Source of the DNA: Kalaharituber pfeilii
Taxonomy: Eukaryota; Ascomycota; Pezizomycetes; Pezizales; Pezizaceae
DNA: 64,000 nucleotides
Direction: 5' to 3'
Assembly: GCA_015179045.1 (NCBI GenBank)
Contig: WHUZ01000017.1
Span: 682,001-746,000, forward strand
Position 1 is the first letter of the stretch; each line of letters begins with the position of its first letter. The notes below the pieces were generated by a model. It was given only the letters and a program-made list of their open reading frames with translations, made no database searches and was not told the origin of the DNA. Below are positions 54,491-64,000 of this stretch, in pieces. Position numbers and translations under genes: made by a program.

Positions 54491-55178
54491 ACTCATATTG
54501 GCATACACATTCTATGTACTACGTGAGGAGGTTGGGCTATTAGATATATGTATACAACTGTAGTGCTCAACTGCCCCAACCATTTGTCAGTGCTGCAAGG
54601 CATTCAGAAAACATCTCCCTATACATGTACTTCTATTATACCGCTTTACAGAGTCTCTGTACATCTTTCCCATAGAAACAACAGCTCAATGCCGCCATTT
54701 TCGGTGCCTACCGTTAAGACAAAAATTAGGCCTGAGACAGCCCTTGATGCCTTAGTAACGCTTCTTGATACTCTACAAGCCGAACCAACTCGTGATATCC
54801 CAGATCTCCAAGAGGTCTTATACTCTCCTATGTGTAAAGTTATATTTTAGAGCATTCTGAACATGCCTTATGTTTTAGGATTATATACAGACTGAGTATC
54901 CAAAATTCGCTATTAGCAGCAAAAATATCTCTATGGATATTAGCTCACCACTTGGTCCATATGTAATCCAATTATCATGAAACATTCCAGATTCTCTCAA
55001 ATACATACTATAGAAGGGATATGCACTTGCTTAAGGCCTTAAATAGCCATCGTGCCATTTGACACCTGTGTAGGATTCAAATGCCTAATTGGGCAACTGC
55101 CACCATAGAGAATCATTCAAAATTTACATTTGGCTAACTGAGGTGTGAAACTTACTTTCCTATACCTTTCCAAGCTGC
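54491..55178. other. No confident gene; one open frame
   Basis: A frame at 54548-54850 (plus) ends ALVTLLDTLQAEPTRDIPDL...; from the internal Met near 54689 it reads MPPFSVPTVKTKIRPETALD. It could be the start of a small gene, but no splice-consistent continuation or family is recognised. Confidence 0.25.
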
Positions 55179-55530
55179 GTGTGCAATTTGGTCATCTTTT
55201 ATGAAGGTTTGGCCTTACAGGAGGCTGTTGGTTTAATTCCGGAAGTGCGCCGGATCCCGGTCAGTGACGTTAGGCAGTGTCTGACTTTCAGGTTCGCCTG
55301 CTGTCACTGTGTAACTGGACTACGTATTGTACCTTACCTTGTTACCGATCGTCATTATCTCACACCACTCAGCATATCCTCAAATGCCAGTTGCAAGGAC
55401 AACTGCAACGAGGCCACCCCACTCGCGCCGAAGTCATCTCCATGGACACCTGGGGCTGGCCCTGTTTGAAGCATGAAGGTCAAGGCATTGCTTTACTACG
55501 GTTCTACTACCAAAGGCCCTAGCTTTCTAA
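55179..55530 (+). pseudogene. Possible LINE zinc-motif relic
   Basis: Frames here include C-x2-C-like spacing with TTQHILKCQLQGQLQRGHPT, similar in pattern to the H-x-C end of LINE RNase H regions. Frames are mixed and short. Confidence 0.3.
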
Positions 55531-55630
55531 ATATGATTAAAGGCGGTCCAGCGAAGATGTTTGTAGAGGAGTTTGATGCACATTTAGTAGTAGCGTGTGT
55601 GGAGACCATGTTAATTGGATAGTACTAGTG

Positions 55631-55680
55631 CCCTGCCATGGCGAACGGCTGCACGCGGGTCGCGTGAAAAAAAAAAAAAA
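55631..55680 (+). mobile_element. Micro-retroposon, family A tail unit
   Basis: CCCTGCCATGGCGAACGGC...GCGGGTCGCGTG plus poly(A), flanked by an 18-bp duplication AATTGGATAGTACTAGTG at 55613-55630 and 55681-55698, the longest in the window. Confidence 0.9.
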
Positions 55681-55698
55681 AATTGGATAGTACTAGTG

Positions 55699-56356
55699 AG
55701 GTCGGATGAGGCAGTGAGAATGCCCAGTAAGGTTTAACTTGAGATTTTGCATACAAGTCCATGTACTTCTTTTTCATACCTGGACCCAGTGCGAGGTCGC
55801 AGATCATTGACATCATCAATGATATATTGCTAACTGTGAAAGCAGATTCAGTTCCCAGGAAAAAACCTCAAATTTAACTCCATTAACAATAACAATTACT
55901 ACTACAGCACAGTTTCCACCCATTCTGCGAAACTATCGCTTATTACGATTCAATTGAAGTCCCCAGCAGTAGGAATCCAGCCTCTGAGACACTACCAGAA
56001 GGAAACCAAGAATTCACCACAGATCCAAACGTCAGTTCCAAATCAAGCCCACATTAACAAAGCCCTAAAGATATACCGTCCATTGTTTGTACATCCCTCC
56101 AGAACAAAGAATTTGATAAGTCTAAGACTATAAATTGAAGAATAGGAAAGCTGGAGCCCATTGTGGACTACGTGGTTGTCTGCATTCCAATACCGCGCTT
56201 CATCTTGAGAACTATTTTCGACTGTATTGTACTGTACAACTGCACAATTGCGGGTGAACCAGCTGTTCGTTGTTCGTAGCTTGACATGTCCTATGATTCT
56301 AAAGTCAAGCTATACTTTTTTTTTCCATTTTAACTAAGCCAGCCTGGATTGATTCT

Positions 56357-56361
<5 letters not shown>
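55699..56361. other. No supported gene
   Basis: AT-rich with no element ends or coding frames recognised. Confidence 0.4.
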
Positions 56362-56397
<36 letters not shown>

Positions 56398-56669
56398 ATA
56401 ACCCCGCTTGCAGCGCCAAGCCATGGCAGGGTCCCTGGGCAAGCCCCCGAAGCCCGGAGACAGGCTTAACAAACAAAGAAATTTCTATCTACTTCTAAAA
56501 CCTGATTCCATAAACCTCCGGACGGTTCTTCCGGTTACTGCCTCAGGGAGGCTCCACTATATATCTCCCCCTCTCCCCCCTCCCCTCTTCTCCACTCCTT
56601 CGCATCCCGGCAAGCAAACTTCCCTGACGGCAAATTTTTACCCGACCCGGGTCGGTAAATCGCACAGTG
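56362..56669 (-). mobile_element. 5'-truncated LINE family A copy (308 bp)
   Basis: Poly(T), family A tail, GGGCAAGCCCCCGAAGCCCGG and related sequence, flanked by TTGATTCTAACTT at 56349-56361 and 56670-56682. It ends just downstream of the gene at 56696. Confidence 0.9.
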
Positions 56670-56695
56670 TTGATTCTAACTTACCATCCGCAACC

Positions 56696-57329
56696 TCATA
56701 CCGCATTTAGTAGATAATTCGAAGGATGACATCCACCACCCATGGGCCATGGAGAAACAATTTCCAACACTTTACCAGCTGCCCAGCTGCCAATGATGCT
56801 CTTCAAGACTTTCTTCAAAGCACCCTTGATCTTGTTATTGAGCCAGTTCCTGTGTGCTTTGGTGGTCTTGCTCAGGCTCTTGGCCTTGCTCTTCAAGTAT
56901 TCCGTGATGGACTTTCGCAGGCCACCTCCAAGCGCATTCCAGACCTTCTTGCCAAGAGACGTCTTGCTGATCTTCTTGAGGAGGATTTTAACAATTTTGA
57001 CCACAATCCCATGTCTCTCAATGTAGTCACGGTGCTCGAGTGCAACATCGTCATCGTCATGCTCTTCTGGGAGGTCCGCAAGGCTGCGGAGGAAAGCCTC
57101 GTCCTCAGGGTCGGCGGCCTTCACATTATCATTCTTATCCTCTGGTACCGACCACAGATGTCACCGGGGGTTCTGGAGCCATGGCAGGAGCCGCTGCAGC
57201 CACGTGTTTGGCGAGAGTCGAGTCTGCAACCTGAACATCGCGGGCATTCACCTCCACTGCAGGGACAGCGAGGGCGCTTACGGTGATGGCGGAGAAAGCA
57301 AGATCAAGAAAGGAAGTAGTGAACTTCAT
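56696..57329 (-). CDS. Secreted preproprotein with cationic helical region
   Basis: The ATG at 57329 opens a frame with an N-terminal signal peptide (about residues 1-23). That frame stops near 57135. The continuing coding sequence is in another frame from about 57145 to TGA at 56696, so a short intron (acceptor CCAGAG near 57146, TGAC branch; donor not typical) or a single-base shift joins them. After an acidic stretch rich in D and E (57120-57020) comes about 85 residues dominated by K, hydrophobic residues and short repeated amphipathic patterns (KIVKILLKKI, IKGALKKVLKSI), with one Cys near the end. The layout signal, acidic pro-region, cationic helices resembles secreted membrane-active peptide precursors; activity is inference. 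I do not recognise the family. Confidence 0.55.
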
Positions 57330-57413
57330 TTTGAATGTGCTTTGGATTCAGAGTTGGGACTTGATATAGAAGATGTCAAGTGGAGACTAAGATCTAGAGG
57401 CGTCCAAATCTAA

Positions 57414-58111
57414 AACTGTGGAATTGATATTCAAATGACGTTCTGGAGAAGGGAGGAGGATGTGAAGGGAGGATTGATTGTTTGGTGGGTGGTGAGGAAA
57501 GAAGGAAGTGGCTGAGAAGGGATCTTGGGAACTCTTTATAGTTTCAGTGATTGCGCGATGTTTCCTGCAGAAACATCATGACATAACAGTATAACAGTAT
57601 GCTGTGACTACTGCATACAATAGCGTGTCGGTGAAGGAGAGCGCTGCTACTCGGAGGCATGTGGGGTGCAGCATGGAGATTGCAGCACAGACGCCTTGTA
57701 TCTCGTGCATGTCCGTGAATTTGTGATGTTTAGTACAACGTTGTGAGGTTCACTTTCAGTGAGAGCGGCTACAATGAAGCAGGGTAAATGCATTTTGAGA
57801 ACTGTTTGAATACTGCATTGGTTGTGAAAGCTTGTTTGCATTGCTAAATCCAAGTATGTAGGTAATGTAAAACTAGGATGGGCTACCAAAGCCTAGTGCC
57901 TGGTGCTCTCATGGGAATGCCGAACGTTATTTTAGTCAATGCGGCTAAGCCGTGACGGACTCACCAGTTGCAATCAGCAGCATCTAATTTTCATGGCGCA
58001 TTAGGGATTCGGCAATGGCTCGTATTTGCGAACGTGCCGAATCATTTCTAAGTACATAATGTCTTATTCACAACATGCGTTGTGAAGCTCCATGCATGAA
58101 ACCAAGTATAC
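57414..58111. other. No supported gene
   Basis: 5' flank of the secreted-protein gene and AT-balanced sequence without recognised features. Confidence 0.4.
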
Positions 58112-58123
58112 ACAAGGCAGGGA

Positions 58124-58293
58124 TTTTTTTTTTTTTTTTTATATATCAATACTCGCAGGCCGCCCGACGGGCTATGGCGAGGTCTTTATTAGAAGAGAGA
58201 AAGAAAGAAAAAAGTCAACAACCCTAACTACTCTCAACCAACTACCTAACTACCTACATGTATTGCCCGCGAACTCCTCCATGATGCGGGTGG
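58124..58293 (-). mobile_element. Short LINE family B copy (170 bp), nested
   Basis: Poly(T), then ATATCAATACTCGCAGGCCGC...GGGCTATGGCGAGG and about 110 bp more. Flanked by ACAAGGCAGGGA at 58112-58123 and 58294-58305, opposite in orientation to the surrounding copy. Confidence 0.8.
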
Positions 58294-58782
58294 ACAAGGC
58301 AGGGAGAAACACATCTTGAGACTCACGTCCATACGCACCTACGCACGGCAGCATTGATAGCTCCTGGCATAATACTGCAGTTGCCGAAAGCAGGATAGAG
58401 CGAGAGACAGATGAAGGGTGGAAAGCGGTATACACCGACGGAAGCAGGATAGCAGAGAGAACAGGGTGGGGCTGTAGAGAGAAGGGCCCACGTCGATGTA
58501 TTTGGGAGCCAGGGCTATGGTAAACGACGCAGAGCTAATAGCGATGGCAAGCGCCCTCAGAGAAGGAAACGAGGAGCTGCTGATAGTCACGGACTCCAGA
58601 GTGGCCATCCGGAAACTTAGAAGCCTAGCCGAGGGCCTCCCAGCGCCAGGAGGAGCAGCCCACCTGGTCAAGAAGACATGGGAGAACAGGATGGCTCGAG
58701 GGGTATAGACGTAGCAATACTTTGGGTCAAGGGCCACAAAGGCATCGAGGGAAACGAGCGGGCTGACAAGCCGGCAAAGATA

Positions 58783-58842
58783 TCGCCGTAGCCCATAGGG
58801 TGGCAAGCGATTAATGATATATAAAGAGAAAAAAAAAAAAAA
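58783..58842 (+). mobile_element. Micro-retroposon, family B, inside a family B RNase H
   Basis: TCGCCGTAGCCCATAGGGTGG...GCGATTAATGATAT plus poly(A), between AAGCCGGCAAAGATA at 58768-58782 and 58843-58857. It breaks the frame right after the RNase H GNERAD motif. Confidence 0.9.
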
Positions 58843-59502
58843 AAGCCGGCAAAGATAGGTGCCCTCTTACCATACCAGGAAAAGACGGTAACGGAGGCTG
58901 GAATGTGAATGGAGGCGAGAGCCCAGAGAGCGAGAGAGAGAGACAGGCTGGGCCTAAGATACAGACCGCTGGAGCACCTAGGCGGGCAGGCCACGGTTCT
59001 AGCGGGCCTTTTGAGAGGCAAGGGCCTCAGAGACTGGAGGCACAAGATAGGGAAGGAAGAGAGTTCAGAGTGCAGATGGTGCGGGGAAAGTGAATAGACA
59101 GCGGGGCACGTCTGGAATGAATGCAGAGTATGGAGACGAAGATGGCCAGGGGGAGCAGAGGCAGTGAAAGACCCCCTGGTAGAGATGCTGGAGTGGACAG
59201 GGCGATAACGGGCAGTTCTTATGTAACTTTCACATATATGGGGAGAGGTGCAGGGTTTGGAGGAGGTGGTGGCAGGGCGGGCTGGAAGCGATACACGGAC
59301 CACCGGAGACAGGCGAAGGAGAAGGGGATGCATTGGTAGAACTCTTGAGGTGGGCGCATCAGTAGCACGCGAGTTAGTAGCTTTAAACATTGTATTTCGT
59401 GCCTGTTTACCTCACTTTATTTTCCATTTTCTCCTTTGTACTTAATATCACACCATAGCCTTCAGGGCGGCACTCGAGTAATGATATCGAAAAAAAAAAA
59501 AA

Positions 59503-59631
59503 TTATGTACGTTTCACGGAGCGGCAGCAATAGGGCGGAGTCTTTTAACTTTTTCATTTTTCTTTTCTTTTCTCTCTACTTCCATATGTAACTAATCTCG
59601 CCATAGCCCGAAGGGCGGCATGCGAGTAATG

Positions 59632-59663
<32 letters not shown>

Positions 59664-59784
59664 TGCTGCAGTCGCCATGGACAGTGTCAAGAGGGGGCTA
59701 AGCCCTGCCATAGGGAACAGCTGCAAGCGGAGTGATGTGAATATCCCCCCCCCCCCCCCCAAAAAAAAAAAAAAAAAAAAAAAG
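59503..59784 (+). mobile_element. Two stacked LINE tails (B then A)
   Basis: 59585-59662 is a family B tail with poly(A); 59708-59784 is a family A tail (CCCTGCCATAGGGAACAGC...GCGGAGTGATGTGAATAT) with a C run followed by A run. Around the second, GGGCTAAGC and GAGCTAAGC are similar, a possible target duplication. The tail C-run parallels the one at 16475. Confidence 0.65.
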
Positions 59785-59840
59785 GCCGGAGCTAAGCGAT
59801 TCGCCCATGAAATCGCATGCGCCCTGTCCATCAAACAGTA

Positions 59841-61682
59841 CTGTCGCTTACCTATTAGTGACCGATCTCTTGGCACTCCTCCTCGTACAACTTCCACATG
59901 CAATATCTTCAATATCAGGCATGCCAGCAACATGAGGTAAATTGCAAAATATACAGCAGGCATGCCTGAATATTTGGAGGATATTTGATGGCCACACTAT
60001 ATATACACCTTTTGTAATACAATGATATGCAGAGAAAGTATAGCATTCTACCCCCCTCTTGCATAGCAAAGGATAGCATACACCAAATCTATATAACTAT
60101 TCTCAACTATAGCTCTTCACACTCTCAAGTGACTATAGAAGAAGATAGCTAACTTAAATGGTCATAGAATAAGGCTGCTCTGGATTTCTGTAGCCTTAAA
60201 TCAGTCACTGAAATGGTCAAAAGTGCCGGAAGTGCCAAAACTGCCAATATATTCTCTTATTACTTGCAACAAGCAACTGCATATACTAGAAATGACAGGA
60301 TTAATAGCTATAAGACTACTCTTATGATTACGATAGTATGTAACATAATTGGGAGTGTTGGCTACTAGAAAAAGATCCTCAAGCATAGTATAGTATATTT
60401 CAGGACTGATAGTATTAATTGCTAGGAAAAATACTCTCCTGAGTGCAACAGCCTCTAGTAAGATAATAGAATTAGTAGACCTGATAGGTATCTATACCAA
60501 CAATAGTATATAGCTGCAGAATTAGCTGGTAAAGAAGTACTCTCATGGCTATAATGGCATATACCTAACTGATAGGATTAGTAGATAAGATAAACTTCTT
60601 ACTATGTTAATATCAATAGCATATACTATAGTTGATAGAGGAGGTAAGAATAATAGTATTGCTGCTATGTACATCTATATAGAATGATATAGAGAGCAAT
60701 ACTAATAAAAATTTAGTATTTCTTATAGCAATATAGTAAGTGGAATTGTATCTGGATATACACTATCCTATAATAACCTCATAGGTATAATTAGCTGGGA
60801 GAACTTCTGTCAGGGCGGTTAGTCTCTTGTTATGGGTTCACCGCAACCGTACGGCAGGCAGTCAGTGGATACACATATGCAAGTGATATACGAGCCGACA
60901 GTGTTGGTGACAGTGCTGGCGTTGGGGTCGCAGTCACATAAATGAGTGCTATATGAGCTATGCAGAGGACTAGCATATGTAGAGCACTCAGACAATATCT
61001 ATAAAGAGTAACGATACTCTGATTTTGAGGTAGCAGCAATTGATATAAATCTGTGCTTGCTGATAGAATATAGCAATTAAAGAATTAGTTCATCATATAC
61101 CTACTACTTTGGTGTATATTTATTATATAAAACACTATTGATTATATCGAGAGCATAGAAGTGCTGCTTTTAGAGTAGTATATTGATTGCAGTAGGGTAT
61201 ATTATGTGTGCAGCAGGACATAGTGGCAGCTTTAGTACTTCCAGCACTTTCGGATATTTTGGTAACTGCTTCTGAGGCTACAGAAATCCACAGCGACTTA
61301 TCCTACCATCATTTAGGTAAGCTACCCTTCTTCTATAGTCACTTGAGACTACGAAGAGCTATAGTTGAGAATAGTAATATAGTAGTTAGTGTATGCTATC
61401 CTTTGCTATGCAAGGGTTTTTTTTTTTTTTTTTTTTTTTTTATGCAAGGGGGGGTAGAAAGCTATACTTTCTCTGCATATCATTGAATTACAAAAGGTGT
61501 ATATATAGTGTGGCCATCAAATATCCTCCAAATATTCAGGCATGCCTGCTGTATATTTTGCAATTTACCTCATGTTGCTAGCATGCCTGACGCTGAAGAT
61601 ATTGCATGTGGAAGTTGTACGAGGAGGAGTGCCAAGAGATCGGTCACTAATAGATGCTCGGTCACTAATAGGTAAGTGACAG
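59841..61682. mobile_element. Tc1/mariner-type TIR element (1842 bp, non-autonomous)
   Basis: CTGTCGCTTACCTATTAGTG at 59841 and the complement of CTGTCACTTACCTATTAGTG at 61682, flanked by TA on both sides (59839-59840, 61683-61684). The inverted arms are about 330 bp. The centre is very AT-rich, with no transposase frame. The right arm contains a partial terminal duplication (GCTCGGTCACTAATAGG). Confidence 0.8.
61417..61440 (-). mobile_element. Poly(T)-only insertion with target duplication
   Basis: 24 T between TATGCAAGGG at 61407-61416 and 61441-61450. The opposite TIR arm (complement of about 60040-60070) reads CTATGCAAGAGGGGGG with no insertion and a single copy, an internal empty site. 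Confidence 0.85.
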
Positions 61683-61684
61683 TA

Positions 61685-61950
61685 AATGGTTGTGGTTCCA
61701 TCACCCAACATCCAATCAGCTAACAGCTTTACATGTCGTAACCAGGGACAAGCCTGTGTGCAAGCCCAGAACCGTACTATGGGTAACAGTTCTGACGTAG
61801 GGGAGAATGTTCCGTACTTTACAGATATAAATGCAGCGTCCTAGTATGTGCGTTACGCCTTGATCGTGATTTCCGAAGTACTGTAAATTGTTCAAGGGAC
61901 AGTGGGCGTTAACATGTTTGAACATTAATATTTTTCCCGTGAGTAACGGC
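61685..61950. other. No supported gene
   Basis: Short spacer between two TIR elements; nothing recognised. Confidence 0.4.
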
Positions 61951-62403
61951 TACTCGTTGCTAGCGTAAAGTGATGCAACTTCTGAAGCTATGGTACGACA
62001 GTCACAGATGACTATGCGTGAAAAAAATTGGAGAAAGAGACAGCTAGAAGAATCATGTAGTATTGAGCTAGGAAATATCTAAAGATACTCGTTACCAGCA
62101 TAAAGTAATGCAATTTCCGAAGCTGTGCGCAAGGTCTGTGCAAATGCCTGTGCTGGGGTATGGCAGGTGTGGGTGAGTGCTCATAAAAGGTGGGGTGAGT
62201 TGCTGGCAATGTTATTGTATTCGGATTTCAGAATACTTTGTGTTTGATGTAATAACCAGCAGAGTAGGAGAGTATATTCTACGTAATATGCTAATATCTG
62301 AGTGGATGCCTTTAGTTGGGAATCATCAGTCTCATGTGCTAGAGACATTCTCAAGTGCCTACATTACCCTGCCATGGCGAACAGCTGCAAGCGGGGTCAC
62401 GTG

Positions 62404-62434
<31 letters not shown>

Positions 62435-62639
62435 GCCTACATTGTAATGCAAGCCATTGAGTTCACCATCTGGTAGAGCAACTTCAATAACCTTGATACC
62501 TTTAGATATTTCCTAGCTCAATACTACGTGATTCTTCTTGCTGACTTCTTTCTCCAATTGTTTTCACGCATTTTTCACCTGTGCACAGACCTTGTACACA
62601 GCTTCGGAAGTTGCATCACTTTATGCTGGTAACGAGTAC
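61951..62639. mobile_element. TA-flanked foldback element(s), Tc1/mariner-like
   Basis: CTCGTTGCTAGCGTAAAG at 61953 and CTTTATGCTGGTAACGAG at 62620-62637, each bordered by TA. The left arm (61953-62080) pairs with 62505-62637. A second internal terminus TACTCGTTACCAGCATAAAG at 62085 pairs with the same right arm, so two nested copies or a duplicated left end are present. Confidence 0.7.
62366..62430 (+). mobile_element. Micro-retroposon, family A tail unit (reference copy)
   Basis: ACCCTGCCATGGCGAACAGC, then TGCAAGCGGGGTCACGTG and 28 A, between AAGTGCCTACATT at 62353-62365 and 62431-62443. The CCCTGC and GCGGGG segments can pair as a stem. Confidence 0.9.
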
Positions 62640-62863
62640 TCATGTAATTTGAGCCCTAAATGCGCTAAGCTTAGACCCCTAAAAGCCTATCCCACATGCA
62701 CTCGGCAATCTAGTTATCTTCCATGACGTCGACAGAGGGGCTTGTAACATCCTGGTAGAGTTGTTAGAGTATTTATTAAGCAATGTTGCAGTAGCAACAG
62801 AGAGTTTGCGGTACAGTTAAGAGCATGTATACATCTTAATCACCAGCAAGCTTAATCACAGTA

Positions 62864-63190
62864 CGTAGGCAAAAATCTTCGGGACTATGCAGTATAAGGA
62901 AAAGCATTTTACCAAGCCTTGGAGCCACGAGCATGTCTGCAGGAGGACCCCCCGTGAGAAAACACAACAACTCAACCAAAAGTACTCCCTTTTGAATTTT
63001 GATAGAGGATTGAGATTCTGTAATGCCCATTCATGTGGTCTATTATTTTTTTCGCAATTCTTCAGCTACTTGATTGATTTTTTCAGTGATTTTTCGAACA
63101 GTACTGAAAAAAGAGGTGCAAGGAGGGTACGCTCGGATGCACGTCTTTGCTTTTCCTTATACTGCACAGTCCTGAAGACTTTTGCCTACG
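62864..63190. mobile_element. 327-bp MITE, mariner-like
   Basis: CGTAGGCAAAAATCTTC...GACTATGCAGTATAAGGAAAAGC at the left pairs with GCTTTTCCTTATACTGC...GAAGACTTTTGCCTACG at the right (about 42-bp TIRs, few mismatches). TA lies at the left border and CA at the right. No coding sequence. Confidence 0.8.
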
Positions 63191-63578
63191 CATTGTACCA
63201 GCAATTATGCCGTTTAAACCTCTTTTCTTGAGATATCTTAGATTCCATACCAAATCAATTTTTTATATTGCGATTCTGTCTGTAGTATCTTTAGATGCTC
63301 CTCTATCATTAGAATCAATAAAATGACTTCTTAAGCAAGTCATGAAGCAAGCAGTTCCAGCCAAATTCCACCTCTGAACTACTCGTATACACCCCCAGTT
63401 GAGCTGCAATGAGTCAGACTTGATCAAGAAAAGTTTATCTTTATATCCTATGCATTGTTGTATTATCCTTGCCGGTAGTTACCTGTGTAGGATACGTATC
63501 GCGGGCGCAGCTATCTCCTAAGGCTGTACTAAGAATTTTACCCAAGTCGCAATCCCAAGTCGCTTGCAAAATCCATAT
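63191..63578. other. No supported gene
   Basis: AT-rich with no recognised feature. Confidence 0.4.
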
Positions 63579-63935
63579 TGTTACGGCTAAGGTAAGACTT
63601 ACCTGCGTAAGGGAACACTTACCCTGAACTGTTCGTAAGACCAATGCTGCTAGAGCGGCCTGATCACCCGTGAGGCTTGGCAGAAAGTTCTTTGTTGTTC
63701 GAATAGGGAAGTGCCAAGGAAGTGTGTGTCATTGTTTATGGTCTTTGACTTGTTAAGCACTCGGTGTATGCGCACATGCATTAGTAACTACTTTTGCATG
63801 TTTCTTTGTTATGATTATTGGCATTGTTGAATTGCCGTTTCTTTATTTGCTTGCCTAGTCATGTATGATGCGCTCAGTCTATTTAAGCACAGGCGATAGC
63901 ACAGTTGAAGAATCAAGACACTTACGCCCGTAACA
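63579..63935. mobile_element. LTR, second copy without minisatellite
   Basis: TGTTACGGCTAAGG...CGCCCGTAACA, near-identical to the LTR at 2082-2782 but 357 bp, without the 31-bp array. The 5-bp flanks (CATAT, TTACA) differ, so it may be one end of a longer element continuing past the window instead of a solo LTR. No clear primer-binding site is recognised in the last 65 bases. Confidence 0.8.
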
Positions 63936-64000
63936 TTACACCGCTTCTCTGTCGGCTCAAGAAGGATCATCAACTCTTCCACTCACCTGGAGCGACCTCT

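Larger units (their letters stand above)
58112..59502 (+). mobile_element. LINE family B copy with RNase H, 5'-truncated and broken
   Basis: Plus-strand pieces in order: EGWKAVYTDGSRIAE near 58400-58445 (first RNase H Asp), NDAELIAMASALREG (Glu) and LIVTDSRVAIRKL (Asp) at 58510-58620, GHKGIEGNERAD at 58730-58770 (His, Asp). After a nested unit come LGLRYRPLEHLGGQAT and ESSECRWCGESE...GHVW, the zinc region. It ends with a family B tail (ACCATAGCCTTCAGGGCGG...GAGTAATGATAT) and poly(A) at 59502. It carries two insertions of its own kind and several frameshifts. This anchors family B tails to a LINE. Confidence 0.75.

Noticed and set aside
1..64000. CRISPR-like repeat-spacer arrays.
   Set aside because: All short direct repeats are tandem without unique spacers or are target duplications; the sequence is eukaryotic.

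Overview
The window looks like a transposon-dominated stretch of a filamentous ascomycete (Pezizomycotina-type) nuclear genome. Coding exons are separated by 56-84 nt GT-AG introns (GTAAGT/GTATGT-like donors, CTAAC/CTGAC-type branch sites). There are fungal-type NACHT/ankyrin NLR genes, a CFEM-like protein, small secreted proteins with Kex2-like processing sites, and fungal transposons: Tad/I-like LINEs with a terminal RNase H and zinc motif, Ty1/copia, Tc1, pogo/Fot1, hAT MITEs and a MULE. I cannot name the species from the sequence alone.

Layout. 0-0.8 kb: spliced small secreted Cys-containing protein (-). 1.8-3.4 kb: Tc1 transposase relic split by a solo LTR that carries a 31-bp minisatellite. 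3.5-5.7 kb: LINE and LTR-retroelement relics. 7.0 kb: CFEM-like secreted protein (+). 7.8-11.6 kb: LINE copies, a copia relic hit three times by tiny retroposed tails, and a hAT MITE. 11.8-13.0 kb: possible unknown gene (-). 13.6-19 kb: dispersed GC-rich palindromic repeats and a 1-kb TIR element. 19.4-23.65 kb: NLR gene 1 (-), its ankyrin array cut by a hAT MITE. 24-27.6 kb: LTR-like segment, 60-bp minisatellite, hAT foldback, LINE with RNase H. 28.4 kb: small three-exon unknown gene (+). 32.2-37.5 kb: NLR gene 2 (+) with a LINE in its first recognised intron. 39-44.3 kb: tandem and segmental duplications and LINE copies. 44.3-47.6 kb: MULE with an intact 769-aa transposase, abutting a pogo relic. 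51.9-53.6 kb: 549-aa disordered protein (+). 56.7-57.3 kb: secreted protein with acidic pro-region and cationic helical region (-). 58-63.2 kb: LINE and TIR-element graveyard. 63.58 kb: a second copy of the LTR, running to the window edge.

The most unusual signal is a set of about 18 very short insertions (33-85 bp), mostly one stem-loop plus poly(A), each flanked by 9-18 bp target-site duplications. Two families (A and B) match the extreme 3' ends of the LINEs in the same window. Most start at the same nucleotide instead of being randomly 5'-truncated. One further insertion is nothing but 24 T between 10-bp duplications. They hit the promoter side of a gene, relic transposons, a MULE leader and each other. 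Longer LINE 3' fragments hit an NLR intron. This looks like a retroposition process that mobilises just a LINE 3' hairpin.

The ordinary genes (two NLRs, three or four secreted proteins) fit the fast-evolving, repeat-rich compartment of a fungal genome. No operon-like cooperation is visible. The two NLRs share architecture (DUF7708-like N-terminus, NACHT, winged helix, ankyrin array) and are divergently arranged about 8.6 kb apart.
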